A stretch of DNA of 64,000 nt from Algoriphagus sp. PAP.12 (GTDB taxonomy: Bacteria > Bacteroidota > Bacteroidia > Cytophagales > Cyclobacteriaceae): assembly GCF_026652115.1 (NCBI RefSeq), contig NZ_JAPPSQ010000002.1:301244-365243 (forward strand), in the 5' to 3' direction. The translations under genes and the position numbers were made by a program. Positions 15,575 through 24,130 of this stretch are shown here, piece by piece. Every line of letters starts with the position of its first letter. Position 1 is the first letter of the stretch. The notes under the pieces are model-generated. The model did no database searches. It was not told the origin of the DNA and saw only the letters and a list, made by a program, of their open reading frames with translations.

Positions 15575-18500
15575 ATGAAAAAACTACTTCTTTCTCTTTT
15601 AGGATTGGGAATTTCAACTTTGAACTATGGTCAAGGGACCCAATTATTAAGACAGCCCACTTTAAGCCAAACAGAAATCGTCTTTGTCTATGCGGATGAT
15701 TTATGGAAAGTTTCCAAAAATGGAGGCACAGCGACTCGACTTACCTCAAATGAAGGTGAAGAAAGTTTTCCGCATTTTTCCCCAGATGGCAAATGGATAG
15801 CATTCACAGGTGAATACGACGGGAACACCGATGTATACCTAATTGCAAGTGATGGAAGTGAACCCAAACGATTGACTTGGCATCCTGGAAATGATCAAGT
15901 CACGGGATGGTCACCTGATGGAAAAAAAGTAATATTCTCCTCAGGCAGAGAAAGTCATCCTACTCAAGAATCCAAATTTTTTGAGGTATCTGTTGAAGGA
16001 GGAATGCCAAATGCCTTAGCAATTCCAAGAGCTGTCAATGGTGAAATTTCGCCAGACGGAAGCAAAATCGCCTATCAACAAATCGCATTTTGGGACCCCG
16101 AATGGAGAAATCATCGAGGAGGACAGGCAAAACCGATCTGGGTGGTTGACCTCAAAAATTACAATTTGACCATGAGCCCCCAACTGGATGGAGAAAGGCA
16201 AACTGATCCAGTTTGGTTGGGAGATAAGGTTTATTACATTTCTGAAAGAGATTATTTAGCCAACCTCTGGTCTTTTGATCCAGCAACTGGCGTTGAAAAA
16301 CAAGAGACTTTTCTTACTGATTTTGACATCAAAAATATCGATGCCGGTCCAGATGCCATTATTATCGAACAAGGTGGATTTCTACATATATTCAATCCCG
16401 CTGATCAAAGTTTAAAGCAGGTACCAATAGAAGTGAAGGGCGACTTTTTTTGGGCAAGGGAAAGATGGGTGGATGTATCTGCCAATCAACTTTTAAATGC
16501 TCAACTATCTCCGACAGGACAAAGAGCAATTTTCGAATTTAGAGGAGAAATCATCACTGTTCCCAAAGAAAATGGGGCAGGAAGAAACATCACCAACTCG
16601 TCGGCTTCCGCAGAAAGAGCCCCTATTTGGTCTCCGGATGGAAATCATATCGCCTATTTTTCAGATGCTTCTGGTGAATATCAATTAATGATCTCCGATC
16701 AGACAGGTTCCAAAATTGAAAAGACTATTTCAATTCCTGATCCTAGTTTTTTTTTCAAACCGGAATGGTCACCAAATGGCAAATACATCAGTTTCACAGA
16801 TACCGACTATAATATCTGGATAGTAGAATTTGAATCGGGTTCAGCCAAGATCGTGGAAACAGATAGGTTTGCTCATCCAGACAGAACCATGAATCCTGTT
16901 TGGTCTCCAGATGGAAATTGGATAGCCTATTCGAAATTGATGGACAATCAGTTCAAATCAATTTTTGTCTTCAATGCCGAGACAGGTAAGAAAATTCAAA
17001 TTACCGATGAAATGGCTGATGCTATCACTCCTGTCTGGGATGAAAGTGGAAAGTATTTGTATTACTTGGCAAGTACAGATTACGGTTTAAGTTCTGGTTG
17101 GTTAGACATGAGTAGCTATGATCATCCAATCAATAGATCACTTTATTTGACTGTGCTCAATCCAAAGGATTCCTCCCCTCTTTTGCCAAAAAGTGATGAA
17201 GAAAAAGAAGAAGAGAAGGATTCTTCGAAAGATGAGGATGTAGAGACCATCATCGATGAAGCCGGAATTATGGAAAGGATTGTTGCCATAGATCTGCCTG
17301 CAAGAAATTATACAGGTTTGGCTTCTGCTCCGAAAGGGTCAGTTTTTTATATGGAAAGCATCCCTAATGAAGGAACGGTTCTTAAAAAATATGATCTTGC
17401 AAAAAGAAAGTCCGATGATTTCCTTCCAAAAGTAAATCAGGTAATCGTCTCCAAAGACCGTAAATCCTTACTCTATCAAAGTGGAAGTACATGGGGAATT
17501 GTGGAAACTTCCGGAGCAGGCAAAAAACCGGGAGATGGAAGTCTAAAAGCTCTATCATCCATGAAAATCAAAGTTAATCCACAGGAAGAATGGCAACAGA
17601 TCTATCGGGAAGGCTGGAGATATCAACGTGACTTTTTGTATGTCGACAATGTCCATGGAGCTCCTTGGGATGAAATTTACCAATGGTATAAACCTTGGGT
17701 AAGCTCAGTTCGCCATCGAAGTGACATGAATTACATCATTGATATCATTGGTGGAGAAGTAGCTGTGGGACACTCTTACACAAGAGGTGGAGACTTTCCT
17801 GATGTCAAACGAATTCCGATTGGGCTCTTGGGTGTTGATTTTGAGTTGGACAAGGGGAATTATAAAATCAAAAAAATCTATAATGGTGAGAGTTGGAACC
17901 CAGGTTTATCAGCTCCTTTGGCCCAGCCAGGCAATTCTGCAAAAGTCGGAGAATACATTGTTGCAATCAATGGAAAAGAAATCCAACCTGGCACCAATAT
18001 TTACTCTTATCTCGAAGGTACTGCTAATCAATACACTCAAATTCATGTGAATACCAAACCCGGTATCGAGGGAGCCAGATTGATTGGTACCGTTCCTGTT
18101 TCGAATGAAAATCAACTCCGCATGATGGATTGGGTGGAAGGAAATAGAAGAAAGGTAGATGAACTTTCAGAAGGAAAAATTGCCTATGTCTACCTTCCTA
18201 ATACTGGAGGTCCAGGTTACACCTTTTTCAACCGGTACTATTTTTCGCAGCAAGACAAAAAAGGCGCAGTGATCGATGAACGTAACAACGGTGGTGGCTC
18301 AGCAGCTGATTATATGGTAGACATCATGGCTAGAAAACTCCAAGGATATTTTAACTCAAGAGCAAATGACCATCGACCATTTACGACACCTATTGCAGGA
18401 ATTTGGGGTCCCAAAGTCATGCTAATCAATGGAAGGGCCGGTTCAGGAGGAGACCTTCTACCTTATCTTTTCCATCAAATGGAAATAGGTCCTTTGGTCG

Positions 18501-18802
18501 GAGTGAAAACTTGGGGAGGTTTAGTGGGTACATGGGATACTCCTCCTTTCATTGATGGTGGACGGATGGTGGCTCCTCGAGGAGGATTTTATGATCTCAA
18601 TGGTGAATGGGCAGTCGAAGGAGTTGGTATATCACCTGATATCCCTGTTGAACAAACACCAAAAGATGTCATAGCTGGCAAAGATCCCCAATTGGAAAGA
18701 GCAGTAAAAGAGGCCCTGGACAGATTAGCCACAGAAGGTATAGAACTGAAGCCAGAACCAGCTCCTCCTATCCGTTATTTCAGACCTAAAAAGGGAAATT
18801 AA
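15575..18802 (+). CDS. Secreted tricorn-type S41 peptidase
   Basis: 1075 residues from ATG 15575 with a signal peptide (to about residue 20). The N-terminal half holds WD40/TolB-like propeller repeats (FSPDGKWIAFTG, WSPDGKKVIFSS, WSPDGNHIAYFS, WSPDGNWIAYSK). An acidic linker lies near 540-560 (EEKEEEKDSSKDEDVE). A PDZ domain follows at about 755-845, then the S41 core. Catalytic residues match tricorn: His near 733 in VGHSY, Ser near 957 in GRAGSGGD, Glu near 1015 in WAVEGVGISPD. In Thermoplasma tricorn degrades oligopeptides in the cytosol; here the signal peptide implies periplasmic or extracellular peptide turnover. Confidence 0.92.
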   Translation: MKKLLLSLLGLGISTLNYGQGTQLLRQPTLSQTEIVFVYADDLWKVSKNGGTATRLTSNEGEESFPHFSPDGKWIAFTGEYDGNTDVYLIASDGSEPKRLTWHPGNDQVTGWSPDGKKVIFSSGRESHPTQESKFFEVSVEGGMPNALAIPRAVNGEISPDGSKIAYQQIAFWDPEWRNHRGGQAKPIWVVDLKNYNLTMSPQLDGERQTDPVWLGDKVYYISERDYLANLWSFDPATGVEKQETFLTDFDIKNIDAGPDAIIIEQGGFLHIFNPADQSLKQVPIEVKGDFFWARERWVDVSANQLLNAQLSPTGQRAIFEFRGEIITVPKENGAGRNITNSSASAERAPIWSPDGNHIAYFSDASGEYQLMISDQTGSKIEKTISIPDPSFFFKPEWSPNGKYISFTDTDYNIWIVEFESGSAKIVETDRFAHPDRTMNPVWSPDGNWIAYSKLMDNQFKSIFVFNAETGKKIQITDEMADAITPVWDESGKYLYYLASTDYGLSSGWLDMSSYDHPINRSLYLTVLNPKDSSPLLPKSDEEKEEEKDSSKDEDVETIIDEAGIMERIVAIDLPARNYTGLASAPKGSVFYMESIPNEGTVLKKYDLAKRKSDDFLPKVNQVIVSKDRKSLLYQSGSTWGIVETSGAGKKPGDGSLKALSSMKIKVNPQEEWQQIYREGWRYQRDFLYVDNVHGAPWDEIYQWYKPWVSSVRHRSDMNYIIDIIGGEVAVGHSYTRGGDFPDVKRIPIGLLGVDFELDKGNYKIKKIYNGESWNPGLSAPLAQPGNSAKVGEYIVAINGKEIQPGTNIYSYLEGTANQYTQIHVNTKPGIEGARLIGTVPVSNENQLRMMDWVEGNRRKVDELSEGKIAYVYLPNTGGPGYTFFNRYYFSQQDKKGAVIDERNNGGGSAADYMVDIMARKLQGYFNSRANDHRPFTTPIAGIWGPKVMLINGRAGSGGDLLPYLFHQMEIGPLVGVKTWGGLVGTWDTPPFIDGGRMVAPRGGFYDLNGEWAVEGVGISPDIPVEQTPKDVIAGKDPQLERAVKEALDRLATEGIELKPEPAPPIRYFRPKKGN

Positions 18803-18912
18803 CCTATATCGAAATGCTACTCCCTTTCCATCTTAACCCAATATTAACCTCAATTAATTAGGATTAAAATCCCAAAATCATAAACTTAAAGTCTAATTTA
18901 ATTTTAAGTACT

Positions 18913-19416
18913 ATGATTGATCAGTTATTGAAAATGGCGGAGGGGCCACTAAAGGATGTTTTGGCAAATTCTGGAATGAGCGAAGGCCCAGGAACGGCAA
19001 ATGCCATTAAAGAAACCTTGAGTTCGATTTTACAGAGCAAAGCCCAAAATGGTGACATGGCTGCGATCAAAGAAATGTTCTCTGGTAGTGAAACCCATAA
19101 TGACAGTCCGGTTGTCCAGAATCTAGCAGGTGATTTGACAGGCGGTTTAATGGATAAATTAGGTATATCCAAAGAACAAGCTATCGGTCTAGCAATGACA
19201 GCTTTGCCTTTGATAATGAATTATTTCAACAAAAAAGTAGATAGCGCTCCGGGAGCAAACAATGATATCATGAACTCAGTTGCCGATGCACTTCAAGCTG
19301 GCGGCGGTTCAGGAGCAGCAGATATTTTGGGAAGCCTTTTGGGAGGTAACTCTGGAGGTAAAGGCGGAATGGACCTTGGAGGCCTAATGGATTTAGGTAA
19401 AGGGTTATTTAAATAA
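18913..19416 (+). CDS. Small Gly/Ala-rich protein, DUF937-like
   Basis: 167 residues, no signal peptide. The sequence is helical and low in complexity, with a Gly-rich C-terminus (SLLGGNSGGKGGMDLGGLMD). The middle segment (AGDLTGGLMDKLGISKEQAIGLAMTALPLIMNYF, cited here only by its blocks GISKEQA and ALPLIM) recalls DUF937/YidB proteins, but I cannot assign the family firmly. It is 17 nt upstream of two small secreted paralogues and probably in one transcript with them. Function is unknown. Confidence 0.65.
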   Translation: MIDQLLKMAEGPLKDVLANSGMSEGPGTANAIKETLSSILQSKAQNGDMAAIKEMFSGSETHNDSPVVQNLAGDLTGGLMDKLGISKEQAIGLAMTALPLIMNYFNKKVDSAPGANNDIMNSVADALQAGGGSGAADILGSLLGGNSGGKGGMDLGGLMDLGKGLFK

Positions 19417-19433
19417 ACTTAAAAACAATTGTT

Positions 19434-19826
19434 ATGAAACGGATTTATGCTTTTCTCCTTGCGGCCTTTGTGGTAGCAAGTTTTTCTATTCAAGCTTCGG
19501 CACAAAAGATATCTCTCCCCTCTCCTGACTTCAAAAAAGACATGTTGGGGGCATTTTCTCCGGGAAATGACATGGACATTGACAATTCGAAAAAAGATGA
19601 ACTGAAAGCTTCCAATGAGAAATTTCTGGATGATGTGCTCAAGATTGCAGGAGGTTCAGGGTCTGATGAAGAAAAGAAAAGCTCACTCTTAAGCTTAGGT
19701 AAAAAGCAATCAAGTACCTTCTCAAAAATCTTGGGTGAAGACAAAGCCAAACAGTATAAGAAAAGCATCAAAAAGAAAATCCGACCATTTAAAACCAAGT
19801 ATAAACTAGCCACTCTTATTTTATGA
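19434..19826 (+). CDS. Small secreted protein, first of a tandem pair
   Basis: 130 residues with a signal peptide (cleavage near ASAQ, residue 24). The mature protein is Lys/Ser-rich and helical. It is paralogous to the next gene: both have a mature start with a hydrophobic/PxxD patch, NEKFLDD or NESFVDQ, a SDEEKK/SDDDKK block, a segment with ILGED/LLGNE, and an ending of KxxLAxLxL/F. I do not recognise a family. The stop region overlaps the paralogue start by 4 nt. Confidence 0.7.
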   Translation: MKRIYAFLLAAFVVASFSIQASAQKISLPSPDFKKDMLGAFSPGNDMDIDNSKKDELKASNEKFLDDVLKIAGGSGSDEEKKSSLLSLGKKQSSTFSKILGEDKAKQYKKSIKKKIRPFKTKYKLATLIL

Positions 19827-20212
19827 GACACTTAAAAATCGTAGCCTTTTTAGGCTTATTTGTTCTCCTTGCAAACACTTCTTTTGCGCAAGGTCTGAAG
19901 GTTCCAAAGATGGATCTTTCCAGCCAGGTATTAGGTATTTTGAATAATACCAGCGGATTGGGACTGAGCGATGATCAGGAAAGTAAACTGAAAGTTGATA
20001 ATGAGAGCTTTGTAGACCAGTTGATGAAAATCTCCAACAGCACTGCTTCTGACGATGACAAAAAAGCAAGCTTCTTAGGATTGAAAAATACCAGAACCAA
20101 GTTCCTAACCAGCTTATTGGGAAATGAATTATTCCAAAAATACTCCGGTCAAATCTTAAAGAGTATCAATCCTCTCAAATCCAAATTGGGACTGGCCGCA
20201 CTGGCCTTCTAG
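19823..20212 (+). CDS. Small secreted protein, second of a tandem pair
   Basis: 129 residues with a signal peptide (about 1-23, ending TSFAQ). It aligns along its length with the preceding protein, including LKVDNESFVDQLMKI against LKASNEKFLDDVLKI and SDDDKKASFLGL against SDEEKKSSLLSL. The ATGA overlap at 19823-19826 implies coupled translation and perhaps matched amounts or a heteromer. No catalytic residue pattern is evident. A terminator follows at 20234-20265. Confidence 0.7.
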   Translation: MRHLKIVAFLGLFVLLANTSFAQGLKVPKMDLSSQVLGILNNTSGLGLSDDQESKLKVDNESFVDQLMKISNSTASDDDKKASFLGLKNTRTKFLTSLLGNELFQKYSGQILKSINPLKSKLGLAALAF

Positions 20213-20233
20213 TGAAAAAGATAAATCAATAAG

Positions 20234-20265
20234 AAAGCCTCTGTAGAAATGTGCAGGGGCTTTTT
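20234..20265 (+). terminator. Terminator after the small-protein operon
   Basis: AAAGCCTCTG (20234-20243) pairs with CAGGGGCTTT (20254-20263) with one G-T pair, followed by further T residues. Confidence 0.75.
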
Positions 20266-20560
20266 GATTTGAGATCTGAGATTTGAAAATTGAGATTTTG
20301 GGTAAAGCATCATTCCCATTCAATTTCCTTCTGAATCTCATTTCCTATTTGCCATGAATGGGCAAAACTTGAATAGGCCCGGGTTTTAACCCGGGTTTAT
20401 TAATAGAAAAACCGCCTTCTCCCTCGGCCCTCCGAATATCTTTTGTAGAAGTCACTCCATGCCGAGGAGGTATCGATAAATAAATATTACCACAGAGAAT
20501 GCAGAGGATTTAAAGGTTTGAGATTTCTGTATTTAGAATTCAACATTGCGAACGGTTCCT
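20266..20560 (+). repeat. Repeat-rich spacer upstream of the GH30 gene (left copy)
   Basis: This spacer has no credible gene. In order it holds GAGATTTGAAAATTGAG-type words (about 20270-20300), a CCCGGGTT/AACCCGGG hairpin (20378-20395), the CCTCGGC...GCCGAGGAGGTATCGA element (20422-20476), an ACCACAGAGA word (about 20490-20500), and another GTTTGAGATTT word. The same kinds of element recur in the spacer downstream of the GH30 gene in the same orientation. Confidence 0.7.
20422..20476 (+). repeat. CCTCGGC-N32-GCCGAGG structured repeat, left copy
   Basis: CCTCGGC (20422-20428) and GCCGAGG (20461-20467) form a perfect 7-bp stem around 32 nt. An inner CTT...AAG stem sits around TTGTAG, and the element continues AGGTATCGA. 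A second copy with the same stem, the same 32-nt loop length and the same tail lies at 22263-22317. Confidence 0.75.
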
Positions 20561-20678
20561 TTTCAATCTATCCATGAAATTAGAAATTCCATCAGACAGG
20601 GACTAAAGGAAGATAAAAAAGCCTGTTTTTTTCACTAGCTTTCATTCTGATAATCCCCAATCACTCATCTATTCTCCC

Positions 20679-22058
20679 ATGAAAAAGATTTACCTCTTTC
20701 TTCTCCTACCCTATCTGGCCTGTACCACAGAAAAACCAAACATCGAATTCTGGTTGACTGATCCGGAAGCAGGAATCCTTTTTCAGAAACAAGAGATAGA
20801 ATTTACTGATTCTTCCCCCATTGAAATCCTAATTGATCCAGAAACCACCTATCAAAGCATGGATGGTTTTGGTTTTACCCTTTCTCAAGGAAGTGCCCGG
20901 CATCTACTGGGGATGAGTGATTCAGCCAGGTCCAGCATATTGAAAGAGTTATTTTCAGATGAGGATAATGCTATTAGAATATCCTATTTAAGACTTTCTG
21001 TTGCTGCTTCAGACCTGAATGAATTTCCTTTCTCCTATGATGATTTGAAGGATTCTTTAGCCATAGACCCCAATTTGGAGCATTTCAACTTAAGCTATGA
21101 TACGCTTGATGTCATACCTGTCCTGAAAGAGATTCTTTCCATCAATCCTGACATCCAACTTATGGCCTCTCCTTGGTCGCCTCCCTCTTGGATGAAGGAC
21201 AATAAGGATACTAGAGGGGGATCACTTCTGGAAGATTATGAACCTGTGTATGCAGACTATCTGGTAAAATACATACAGGAAATGGAAAAGCTTGGAATCG
21301 TGATCGATGCATTAACTATCCAAAATGAACCACTTCATCCTGGCAACAATCCTTCTCTTTTAATGCTTCCTGAGCAACAAGCACGGTTTATAGGAATGGA
21401 CTTGGGACCAGCATTTCAAAATGCGGGAATCACTACCAAAATCATTGTCTACGACCACAATGCGGATAGACCAGATTATCCAATTACGGTATTGAAAGAT
21501 TCCCTTGCTTATCCTTTTATTGATGGATCAGCTTTTCATCTCTATGGAGGGGAAATCGAAGCATTATCTGAAGTTCATCAAGCTTTTCCTGATAAGAACA
21601 TTTACTTCACCGAACAGTGGGTTGGCGCACCAGGCAACCTTCCTGGAGATCTTTCTTGGCATGTGAAAAACTTGGTCATAGGAGGAAGTAGAAACTGGGC
21701 TAAAACCGTCTTGGAATGGAATCTCAGTTCCAATCCTGCTTTAACTCCTCATACTGATCGAGGAGGCTGTGATCGTTGTTTGGGAGCAATTACCATTGAT
21801 GGGGATGTGGTAACAAGAAATCCCGCCTACTATATCATCGCCCAAGCCAGCAAGTTTGTCGATCCGGGATCTGTGAGAATGGATAGTTCGGAACCTGAAG
21901 GCCTGGCAAATGTAGCTTTTGAAAGACCAGATGGTAAAACAGTGCTAATTGTCCTTAATGAATCCTCCGCACAAAAGTCTTTCACAATCAAAGAGGGAGA
22001 TCAAAGCTTTTCGCTTAGTTTGAATTCTGGAGCAGTGGGGACATTTGTGTTGGAATAA
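20679..22058 (+). CDS. Glycoside hydrolase family 30 lipoprotein (glucosylceramidase/beta-1,6-glucanase-like)
   Basis: 459 residues. The lipobox YLAC sets lipidated Cys15. The TIM-barrel domain begins with QSMDGFGFTLSQGSA. The acid/base Glu217 is in TIQNEPLHPGN and the nucleophile Glu312 in YFTEQWVG, the expected GH30 strand 4 and strand 7 positions. ASPWSPPSWMK is a further family block. The C-terminal beta-sandwich ends near residue 455. GH30 members cleave beta-glucosyl, beta-xylosyl, beta-fucosyl or beta-1,6-glucan bonds, and specificity is not resolved here. No SusC/SusD pair is adjacent. The gene is bracketed by direct repeats at 20422-20476 and 22263-22317. Confidence 0.9.
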   Translation: MKKIYLFLLLPYLACTTEKPNIEFWLTDPEAGILFQKQEIEFTDSSPIEILIDPETTYQSMDGFGFTLSQGSARHLLGMSDSARSSILKELFSDEDNAIRISYLRLSVAASDLNEFPFSYDDLKDSLAIDPNLEHFNLSYDTLDVIPVLKEILSINPDIQLMASPWSPPSWMKDNKDTRGGSLLEDYEPVYADYLVKYIQEMEKLGIVIDALTIQNEPLHPGNNPSLLMLPEQQARFIGMDLGPAFQNAGITTKIIVYDHNADRPDYPITVLKDSLAYPFIDGSAFHLYGGEIEALSEVHQAFPDKNIYFTEQWVGAPGNLPGDLSWHVKNLVIGGSRNWAKTVLEWNLSSNPALTPHTDRGGCDRCLGAITIDGDVVTRNPAYYIIAQASKFVDPGSVRMDSSEPEGLANVAFERPDGKTVLIVLNESSAQKSFTIKEGDQSFSLSLNSGAVGTFVLE

Positions 22059-22195
22059 TAGGGTGATTTTACCACAGAGACCACGGAGGAATTAGAGATT
22101 TGAAATTTGAGATTTGGGCTAAAGCCCTTTTACACACTCTTTCATTTACAGAATGGGCTAAAGCACCATTCCTATTCAAGCCTCAAAACAAATCT

Positions 22196-22214
22196 AGCCC
22201 TAGCAGGGCTTTTT
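22196..22214 (+). terminator. Short terminator-like hairpin after GH30
   Basis: AGCCCT (22196-22201) and AGGGCT (22205-22210) form a stem with a 3-nt loop, followed by TTTT. It is about 140 nt after the GH30 stop. Confidence 0.5.
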
Positions 22215-22262
22215 GATATTAACCCGGAGTGAAACTTGGGGACTAATAACCAGATTCTCCTC

Positions 22263-22317
22263 CCTCGGCCCAGCGAATAACTTTTGTACAAGTAATTGAT
22301 TGCCGAGGAGGTATCGA
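22263..22317 (+). repeat. CCTCGGC-N32-GCCGAGG structured repeat, right copy
   Basis: CCTCGGC (22263-22269) and GCCGAGG (22302-22308) enclose exactly 32 nt. The inner part contains ACTT...AAGT around TTGTAC, and the element continues AGGTATCGA. It is in direct orientation relative to the copy at 20422-20476. Confidence 0.75.
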
Positions 22318-22393
22318 AGATCCAAATTGAACCTCCGACAAATTGGAATTGCAAATTCCGGAAAGCAAAGAAAATTAGCAATAAATAGCCTTA

Positions 22394-22467
22394 GACTCCG
22401 CTCAGGCTGACAAAGGCGGGTCAAATGCCTTCAATTTCATAAAATTATCGGTACGCTCAGGCTAACA
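22394..22467 (-). repeat. Two REP-like words (CGCTCAGGCT)
   Basis: GACTCCGCTCAGGCTGACA at 22394-22412 and GTACGCTCAGGCTAACA at 22451-22467 are related to the element at 29931-29977. Words of the type CTGAGCGGAGTC are common intergenic repeats in Bacteroidota genomes. Confidence 0.6.
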
Positions 22468-22522
22468 AAAAATCGTCCTTACGCATTGAACCAATATCAA
22501 ATCTTAAATTTCGAATTTCAAA

Positions 22523-24130
22523 TCAACTCACTTTCGGTTCCAACCACATTCCTCCTAAAAACAATAACATCCCCACCAGTCCGATCCAAGGAGATAAAGG
22601 CTTTTTGATTTGTTGAGAAGAACCGACTTGATTTGGATTGCTTTCTTGGATCTGATGAACTCGGTTAGTAACATGCATCAAAGGCAGTTCAGAGGGTCCA
22701 TAGCTATAGAATGAAAAACCCCGGTCACCTTCTATCCAGCCAGATTCGGATGTCTGAAACTCTCCCTCCGCTAAATATGGGTTAATTGCACTCTTCCTGA
22801 GATGGACTGTATCCATTCCTCCCAGCAAATAGCTTGGCAAGCTATCCTGATCCGTCAATCGGATTCCTTGATTAACTCCAAGCAATACAGGAGCTCCTAG
22901 CTGAATGGAATTGGATTCATCAGGCTCCAATTTTCCTAAAAGCTCTGACCAGATTTGCTCATATTCCGACTCATTCCCCTCCAGCATCAAAGGAAAGCTT
23001 TCCTGAATCAAACTGATTGCAACTTTCACTCCCTCTATTTCCTGAATCGCAATTGATCTCTCCTGGATTAATTCCTGACCAGACATTTCCTTCCATTGGA
23101 AAGGCAAAGCTTCTACTCCTGAACTTAATTGTCTTGAAATCTCGGAACTGATTTTATCTACCTGAAAACCTGTTCCAAACAGTTTATTTACTTGAGAGGC
23201 CACAGAAGCCGGATCTGACACATTCAAAACTACCAGCGAACCTTTTCCCTCTTTCACCCAATCCTGAATGGCTTTTTTACTGAGTTGGCCTGGATCAACC
23301 AATTGGATTTCCAAAGAATCAGAATCCGGACCACTTTGTAAAAAGGTTTGCCTAGAAAGCTGAATTTGTTCTGTCACGGTTTCTCCTTTTCCTCTCAACC
23401 AATTACTCAGGGTTCGAATTTCCGCTCCTGGGAATCCAACCTGAAAATGATATTTCTTAGGCTGTGAGGCTTGAGTAAAAAAGCGGATCTGAGCGAGTGT
23501 ATCTAGATCCAGAATCAGCGGAAGGGAGATTTTTCCAACTCCAGCAGGAAGGAATTCAACAGCTCCGGAATTCCAGCCTTTTTCCAAAAGTAAAGTATCC
23601 GAAATACTTCCCACGCGAAGAATAGATTCCTCTTGGGGAGAATAAACGGAATAGTTCAGTCTTTGGATTTCTCCTTTACGAATGGCTCCTTTCCAATGGA
23701 TAGACTTGATTTGAGTTTTATTTTGGGGAATAATCCATTCAAAATCCAAATCCTTGAATTGATACAAGTGATCCAATTCGAAGTCATTACCCAACAAATA
23801 GACTTTTTCAGTTCCTTTCTGGTATTGATCCAATCTTCTGTTTTTTTGGATGGCTAGGCTGTCTTTCCAGAAATTCAATTGATCACGATCTACTGAGTCG
23901 GAATAGACTAAAACAGCATCATCTCCTGCCTCTTTCTGTCGATTTGGTGCCAAAACAATCCAGGAAAGACTCAACCAAAAGCCCAGAAACAATAAGCCTT
24001 TGACTAGTAGTCTTGAGCTCGAGACTCCTTTTTTCCAATAGAAATACAAAGGAAACAAACCAGCAATCAACAGGATCAAGAGAACCAAAATGGCAATTGG
24101 CCATGAAACAATTGGGTCCAACTCTACCAT
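22523..24130 (-). CDS. Membrane protein of the MoxR/Bat operon (last gene)
   Basis: 535 residues. Two N-terminal helices (about 9-30 and 42-62), a periplasmic domain of about 440 residues, and one C-terminal helix (about 515-531) give the same topology as BatA/BatB-like aerotolerance proteins without a visible vWA MIDAS. The middle contains a segment (VKEGKGSLVVLNVSDP) like the class I glutamine-amidotransferase-like fold found in such operon members. It overlaps the upstream gene by 7 nt. Its role is presumably in an envelope complex energised by MoxR; its own biochemical function is unknown. Confidence 0.7.
   Translation of the reverse strand: MVELDPIVSWPIAILVLLILLIAGLFPLYFYWKKGVSSSRLLVKGLLFLGFWLSLSWIVLAPNRQKEAGDDAVLVYSDSVDRDQLNFWKDSLAIQKNRRLDQYQKGTEKVYLLGNDFELDHLYQFKDLDFEWIIPQNKTQIKSIHWKGAIRKGEIQRLNYSVYSPQEESILRVGSISDTLLLEKGWNSGAVEFLPAGVGKISLPLILDLDTLAQIRFFTQASQPKKYHFQVGFPGAEIRTLSNWLRGKGETVTEQIQLSRQTFLQSGPDSDSLEIQLVDPGQLSKKAIQDWVKEGKGSLVVLNVSDPASVASQVNKLFGTGFQVDKISSEISRQLSSGVEALPFQWKEMSGQELIQERSIAIQEIEGVKVAISLIQESFPLMLEGNESEYEQIWSELLGKLEPDESNSIQLGAPVLLGVNQGIRLTDQDSLPSYLLGGMDTVHLRKSAINPYLAEGEFQTSESGWIEGDRGFSFYSYGPSELPLMHVTNRVHQIQESNPNQVGSSQQIKKPLSPWIGLVGMLLFLGGMWLEPKVS

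Larger units (their letters stand above)
22080..22520 (+). repeat. Repeat-rich spacer downstream of the GH30 gene (right copy)
   Basis: No credible gene lies here. It contains an ACCACAGAGA word near 22071, a GAGATTTGAAATTTGAG word (about 22095-22111), the palindrome GGGCTAAAGCCC (22116-22127) with a relative near 22155, a short terminator-like hairpin (22196-22214), the CCTCGGC element (22263-22317), two REP-like CGCTCAGGCT words (22394-22412 and 22451-22467), and inverted TTTCGAATTTCAAATC words near 22500. Confidence 0.7.

Noticed and set aside
20422..20476. The CCTCGGC elements as a CRISPR repeat
   Set aside because: Only two copies lie 1.8 kb apart with a gene between; there are no regular spacers and no cas gene.
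22196..22381. Minus-strand ORFs of 69-74 codons in the right-hand repeat spacer
   Set aside because: They run through repeat words and hairpins, have no recognisable motif and no start context.
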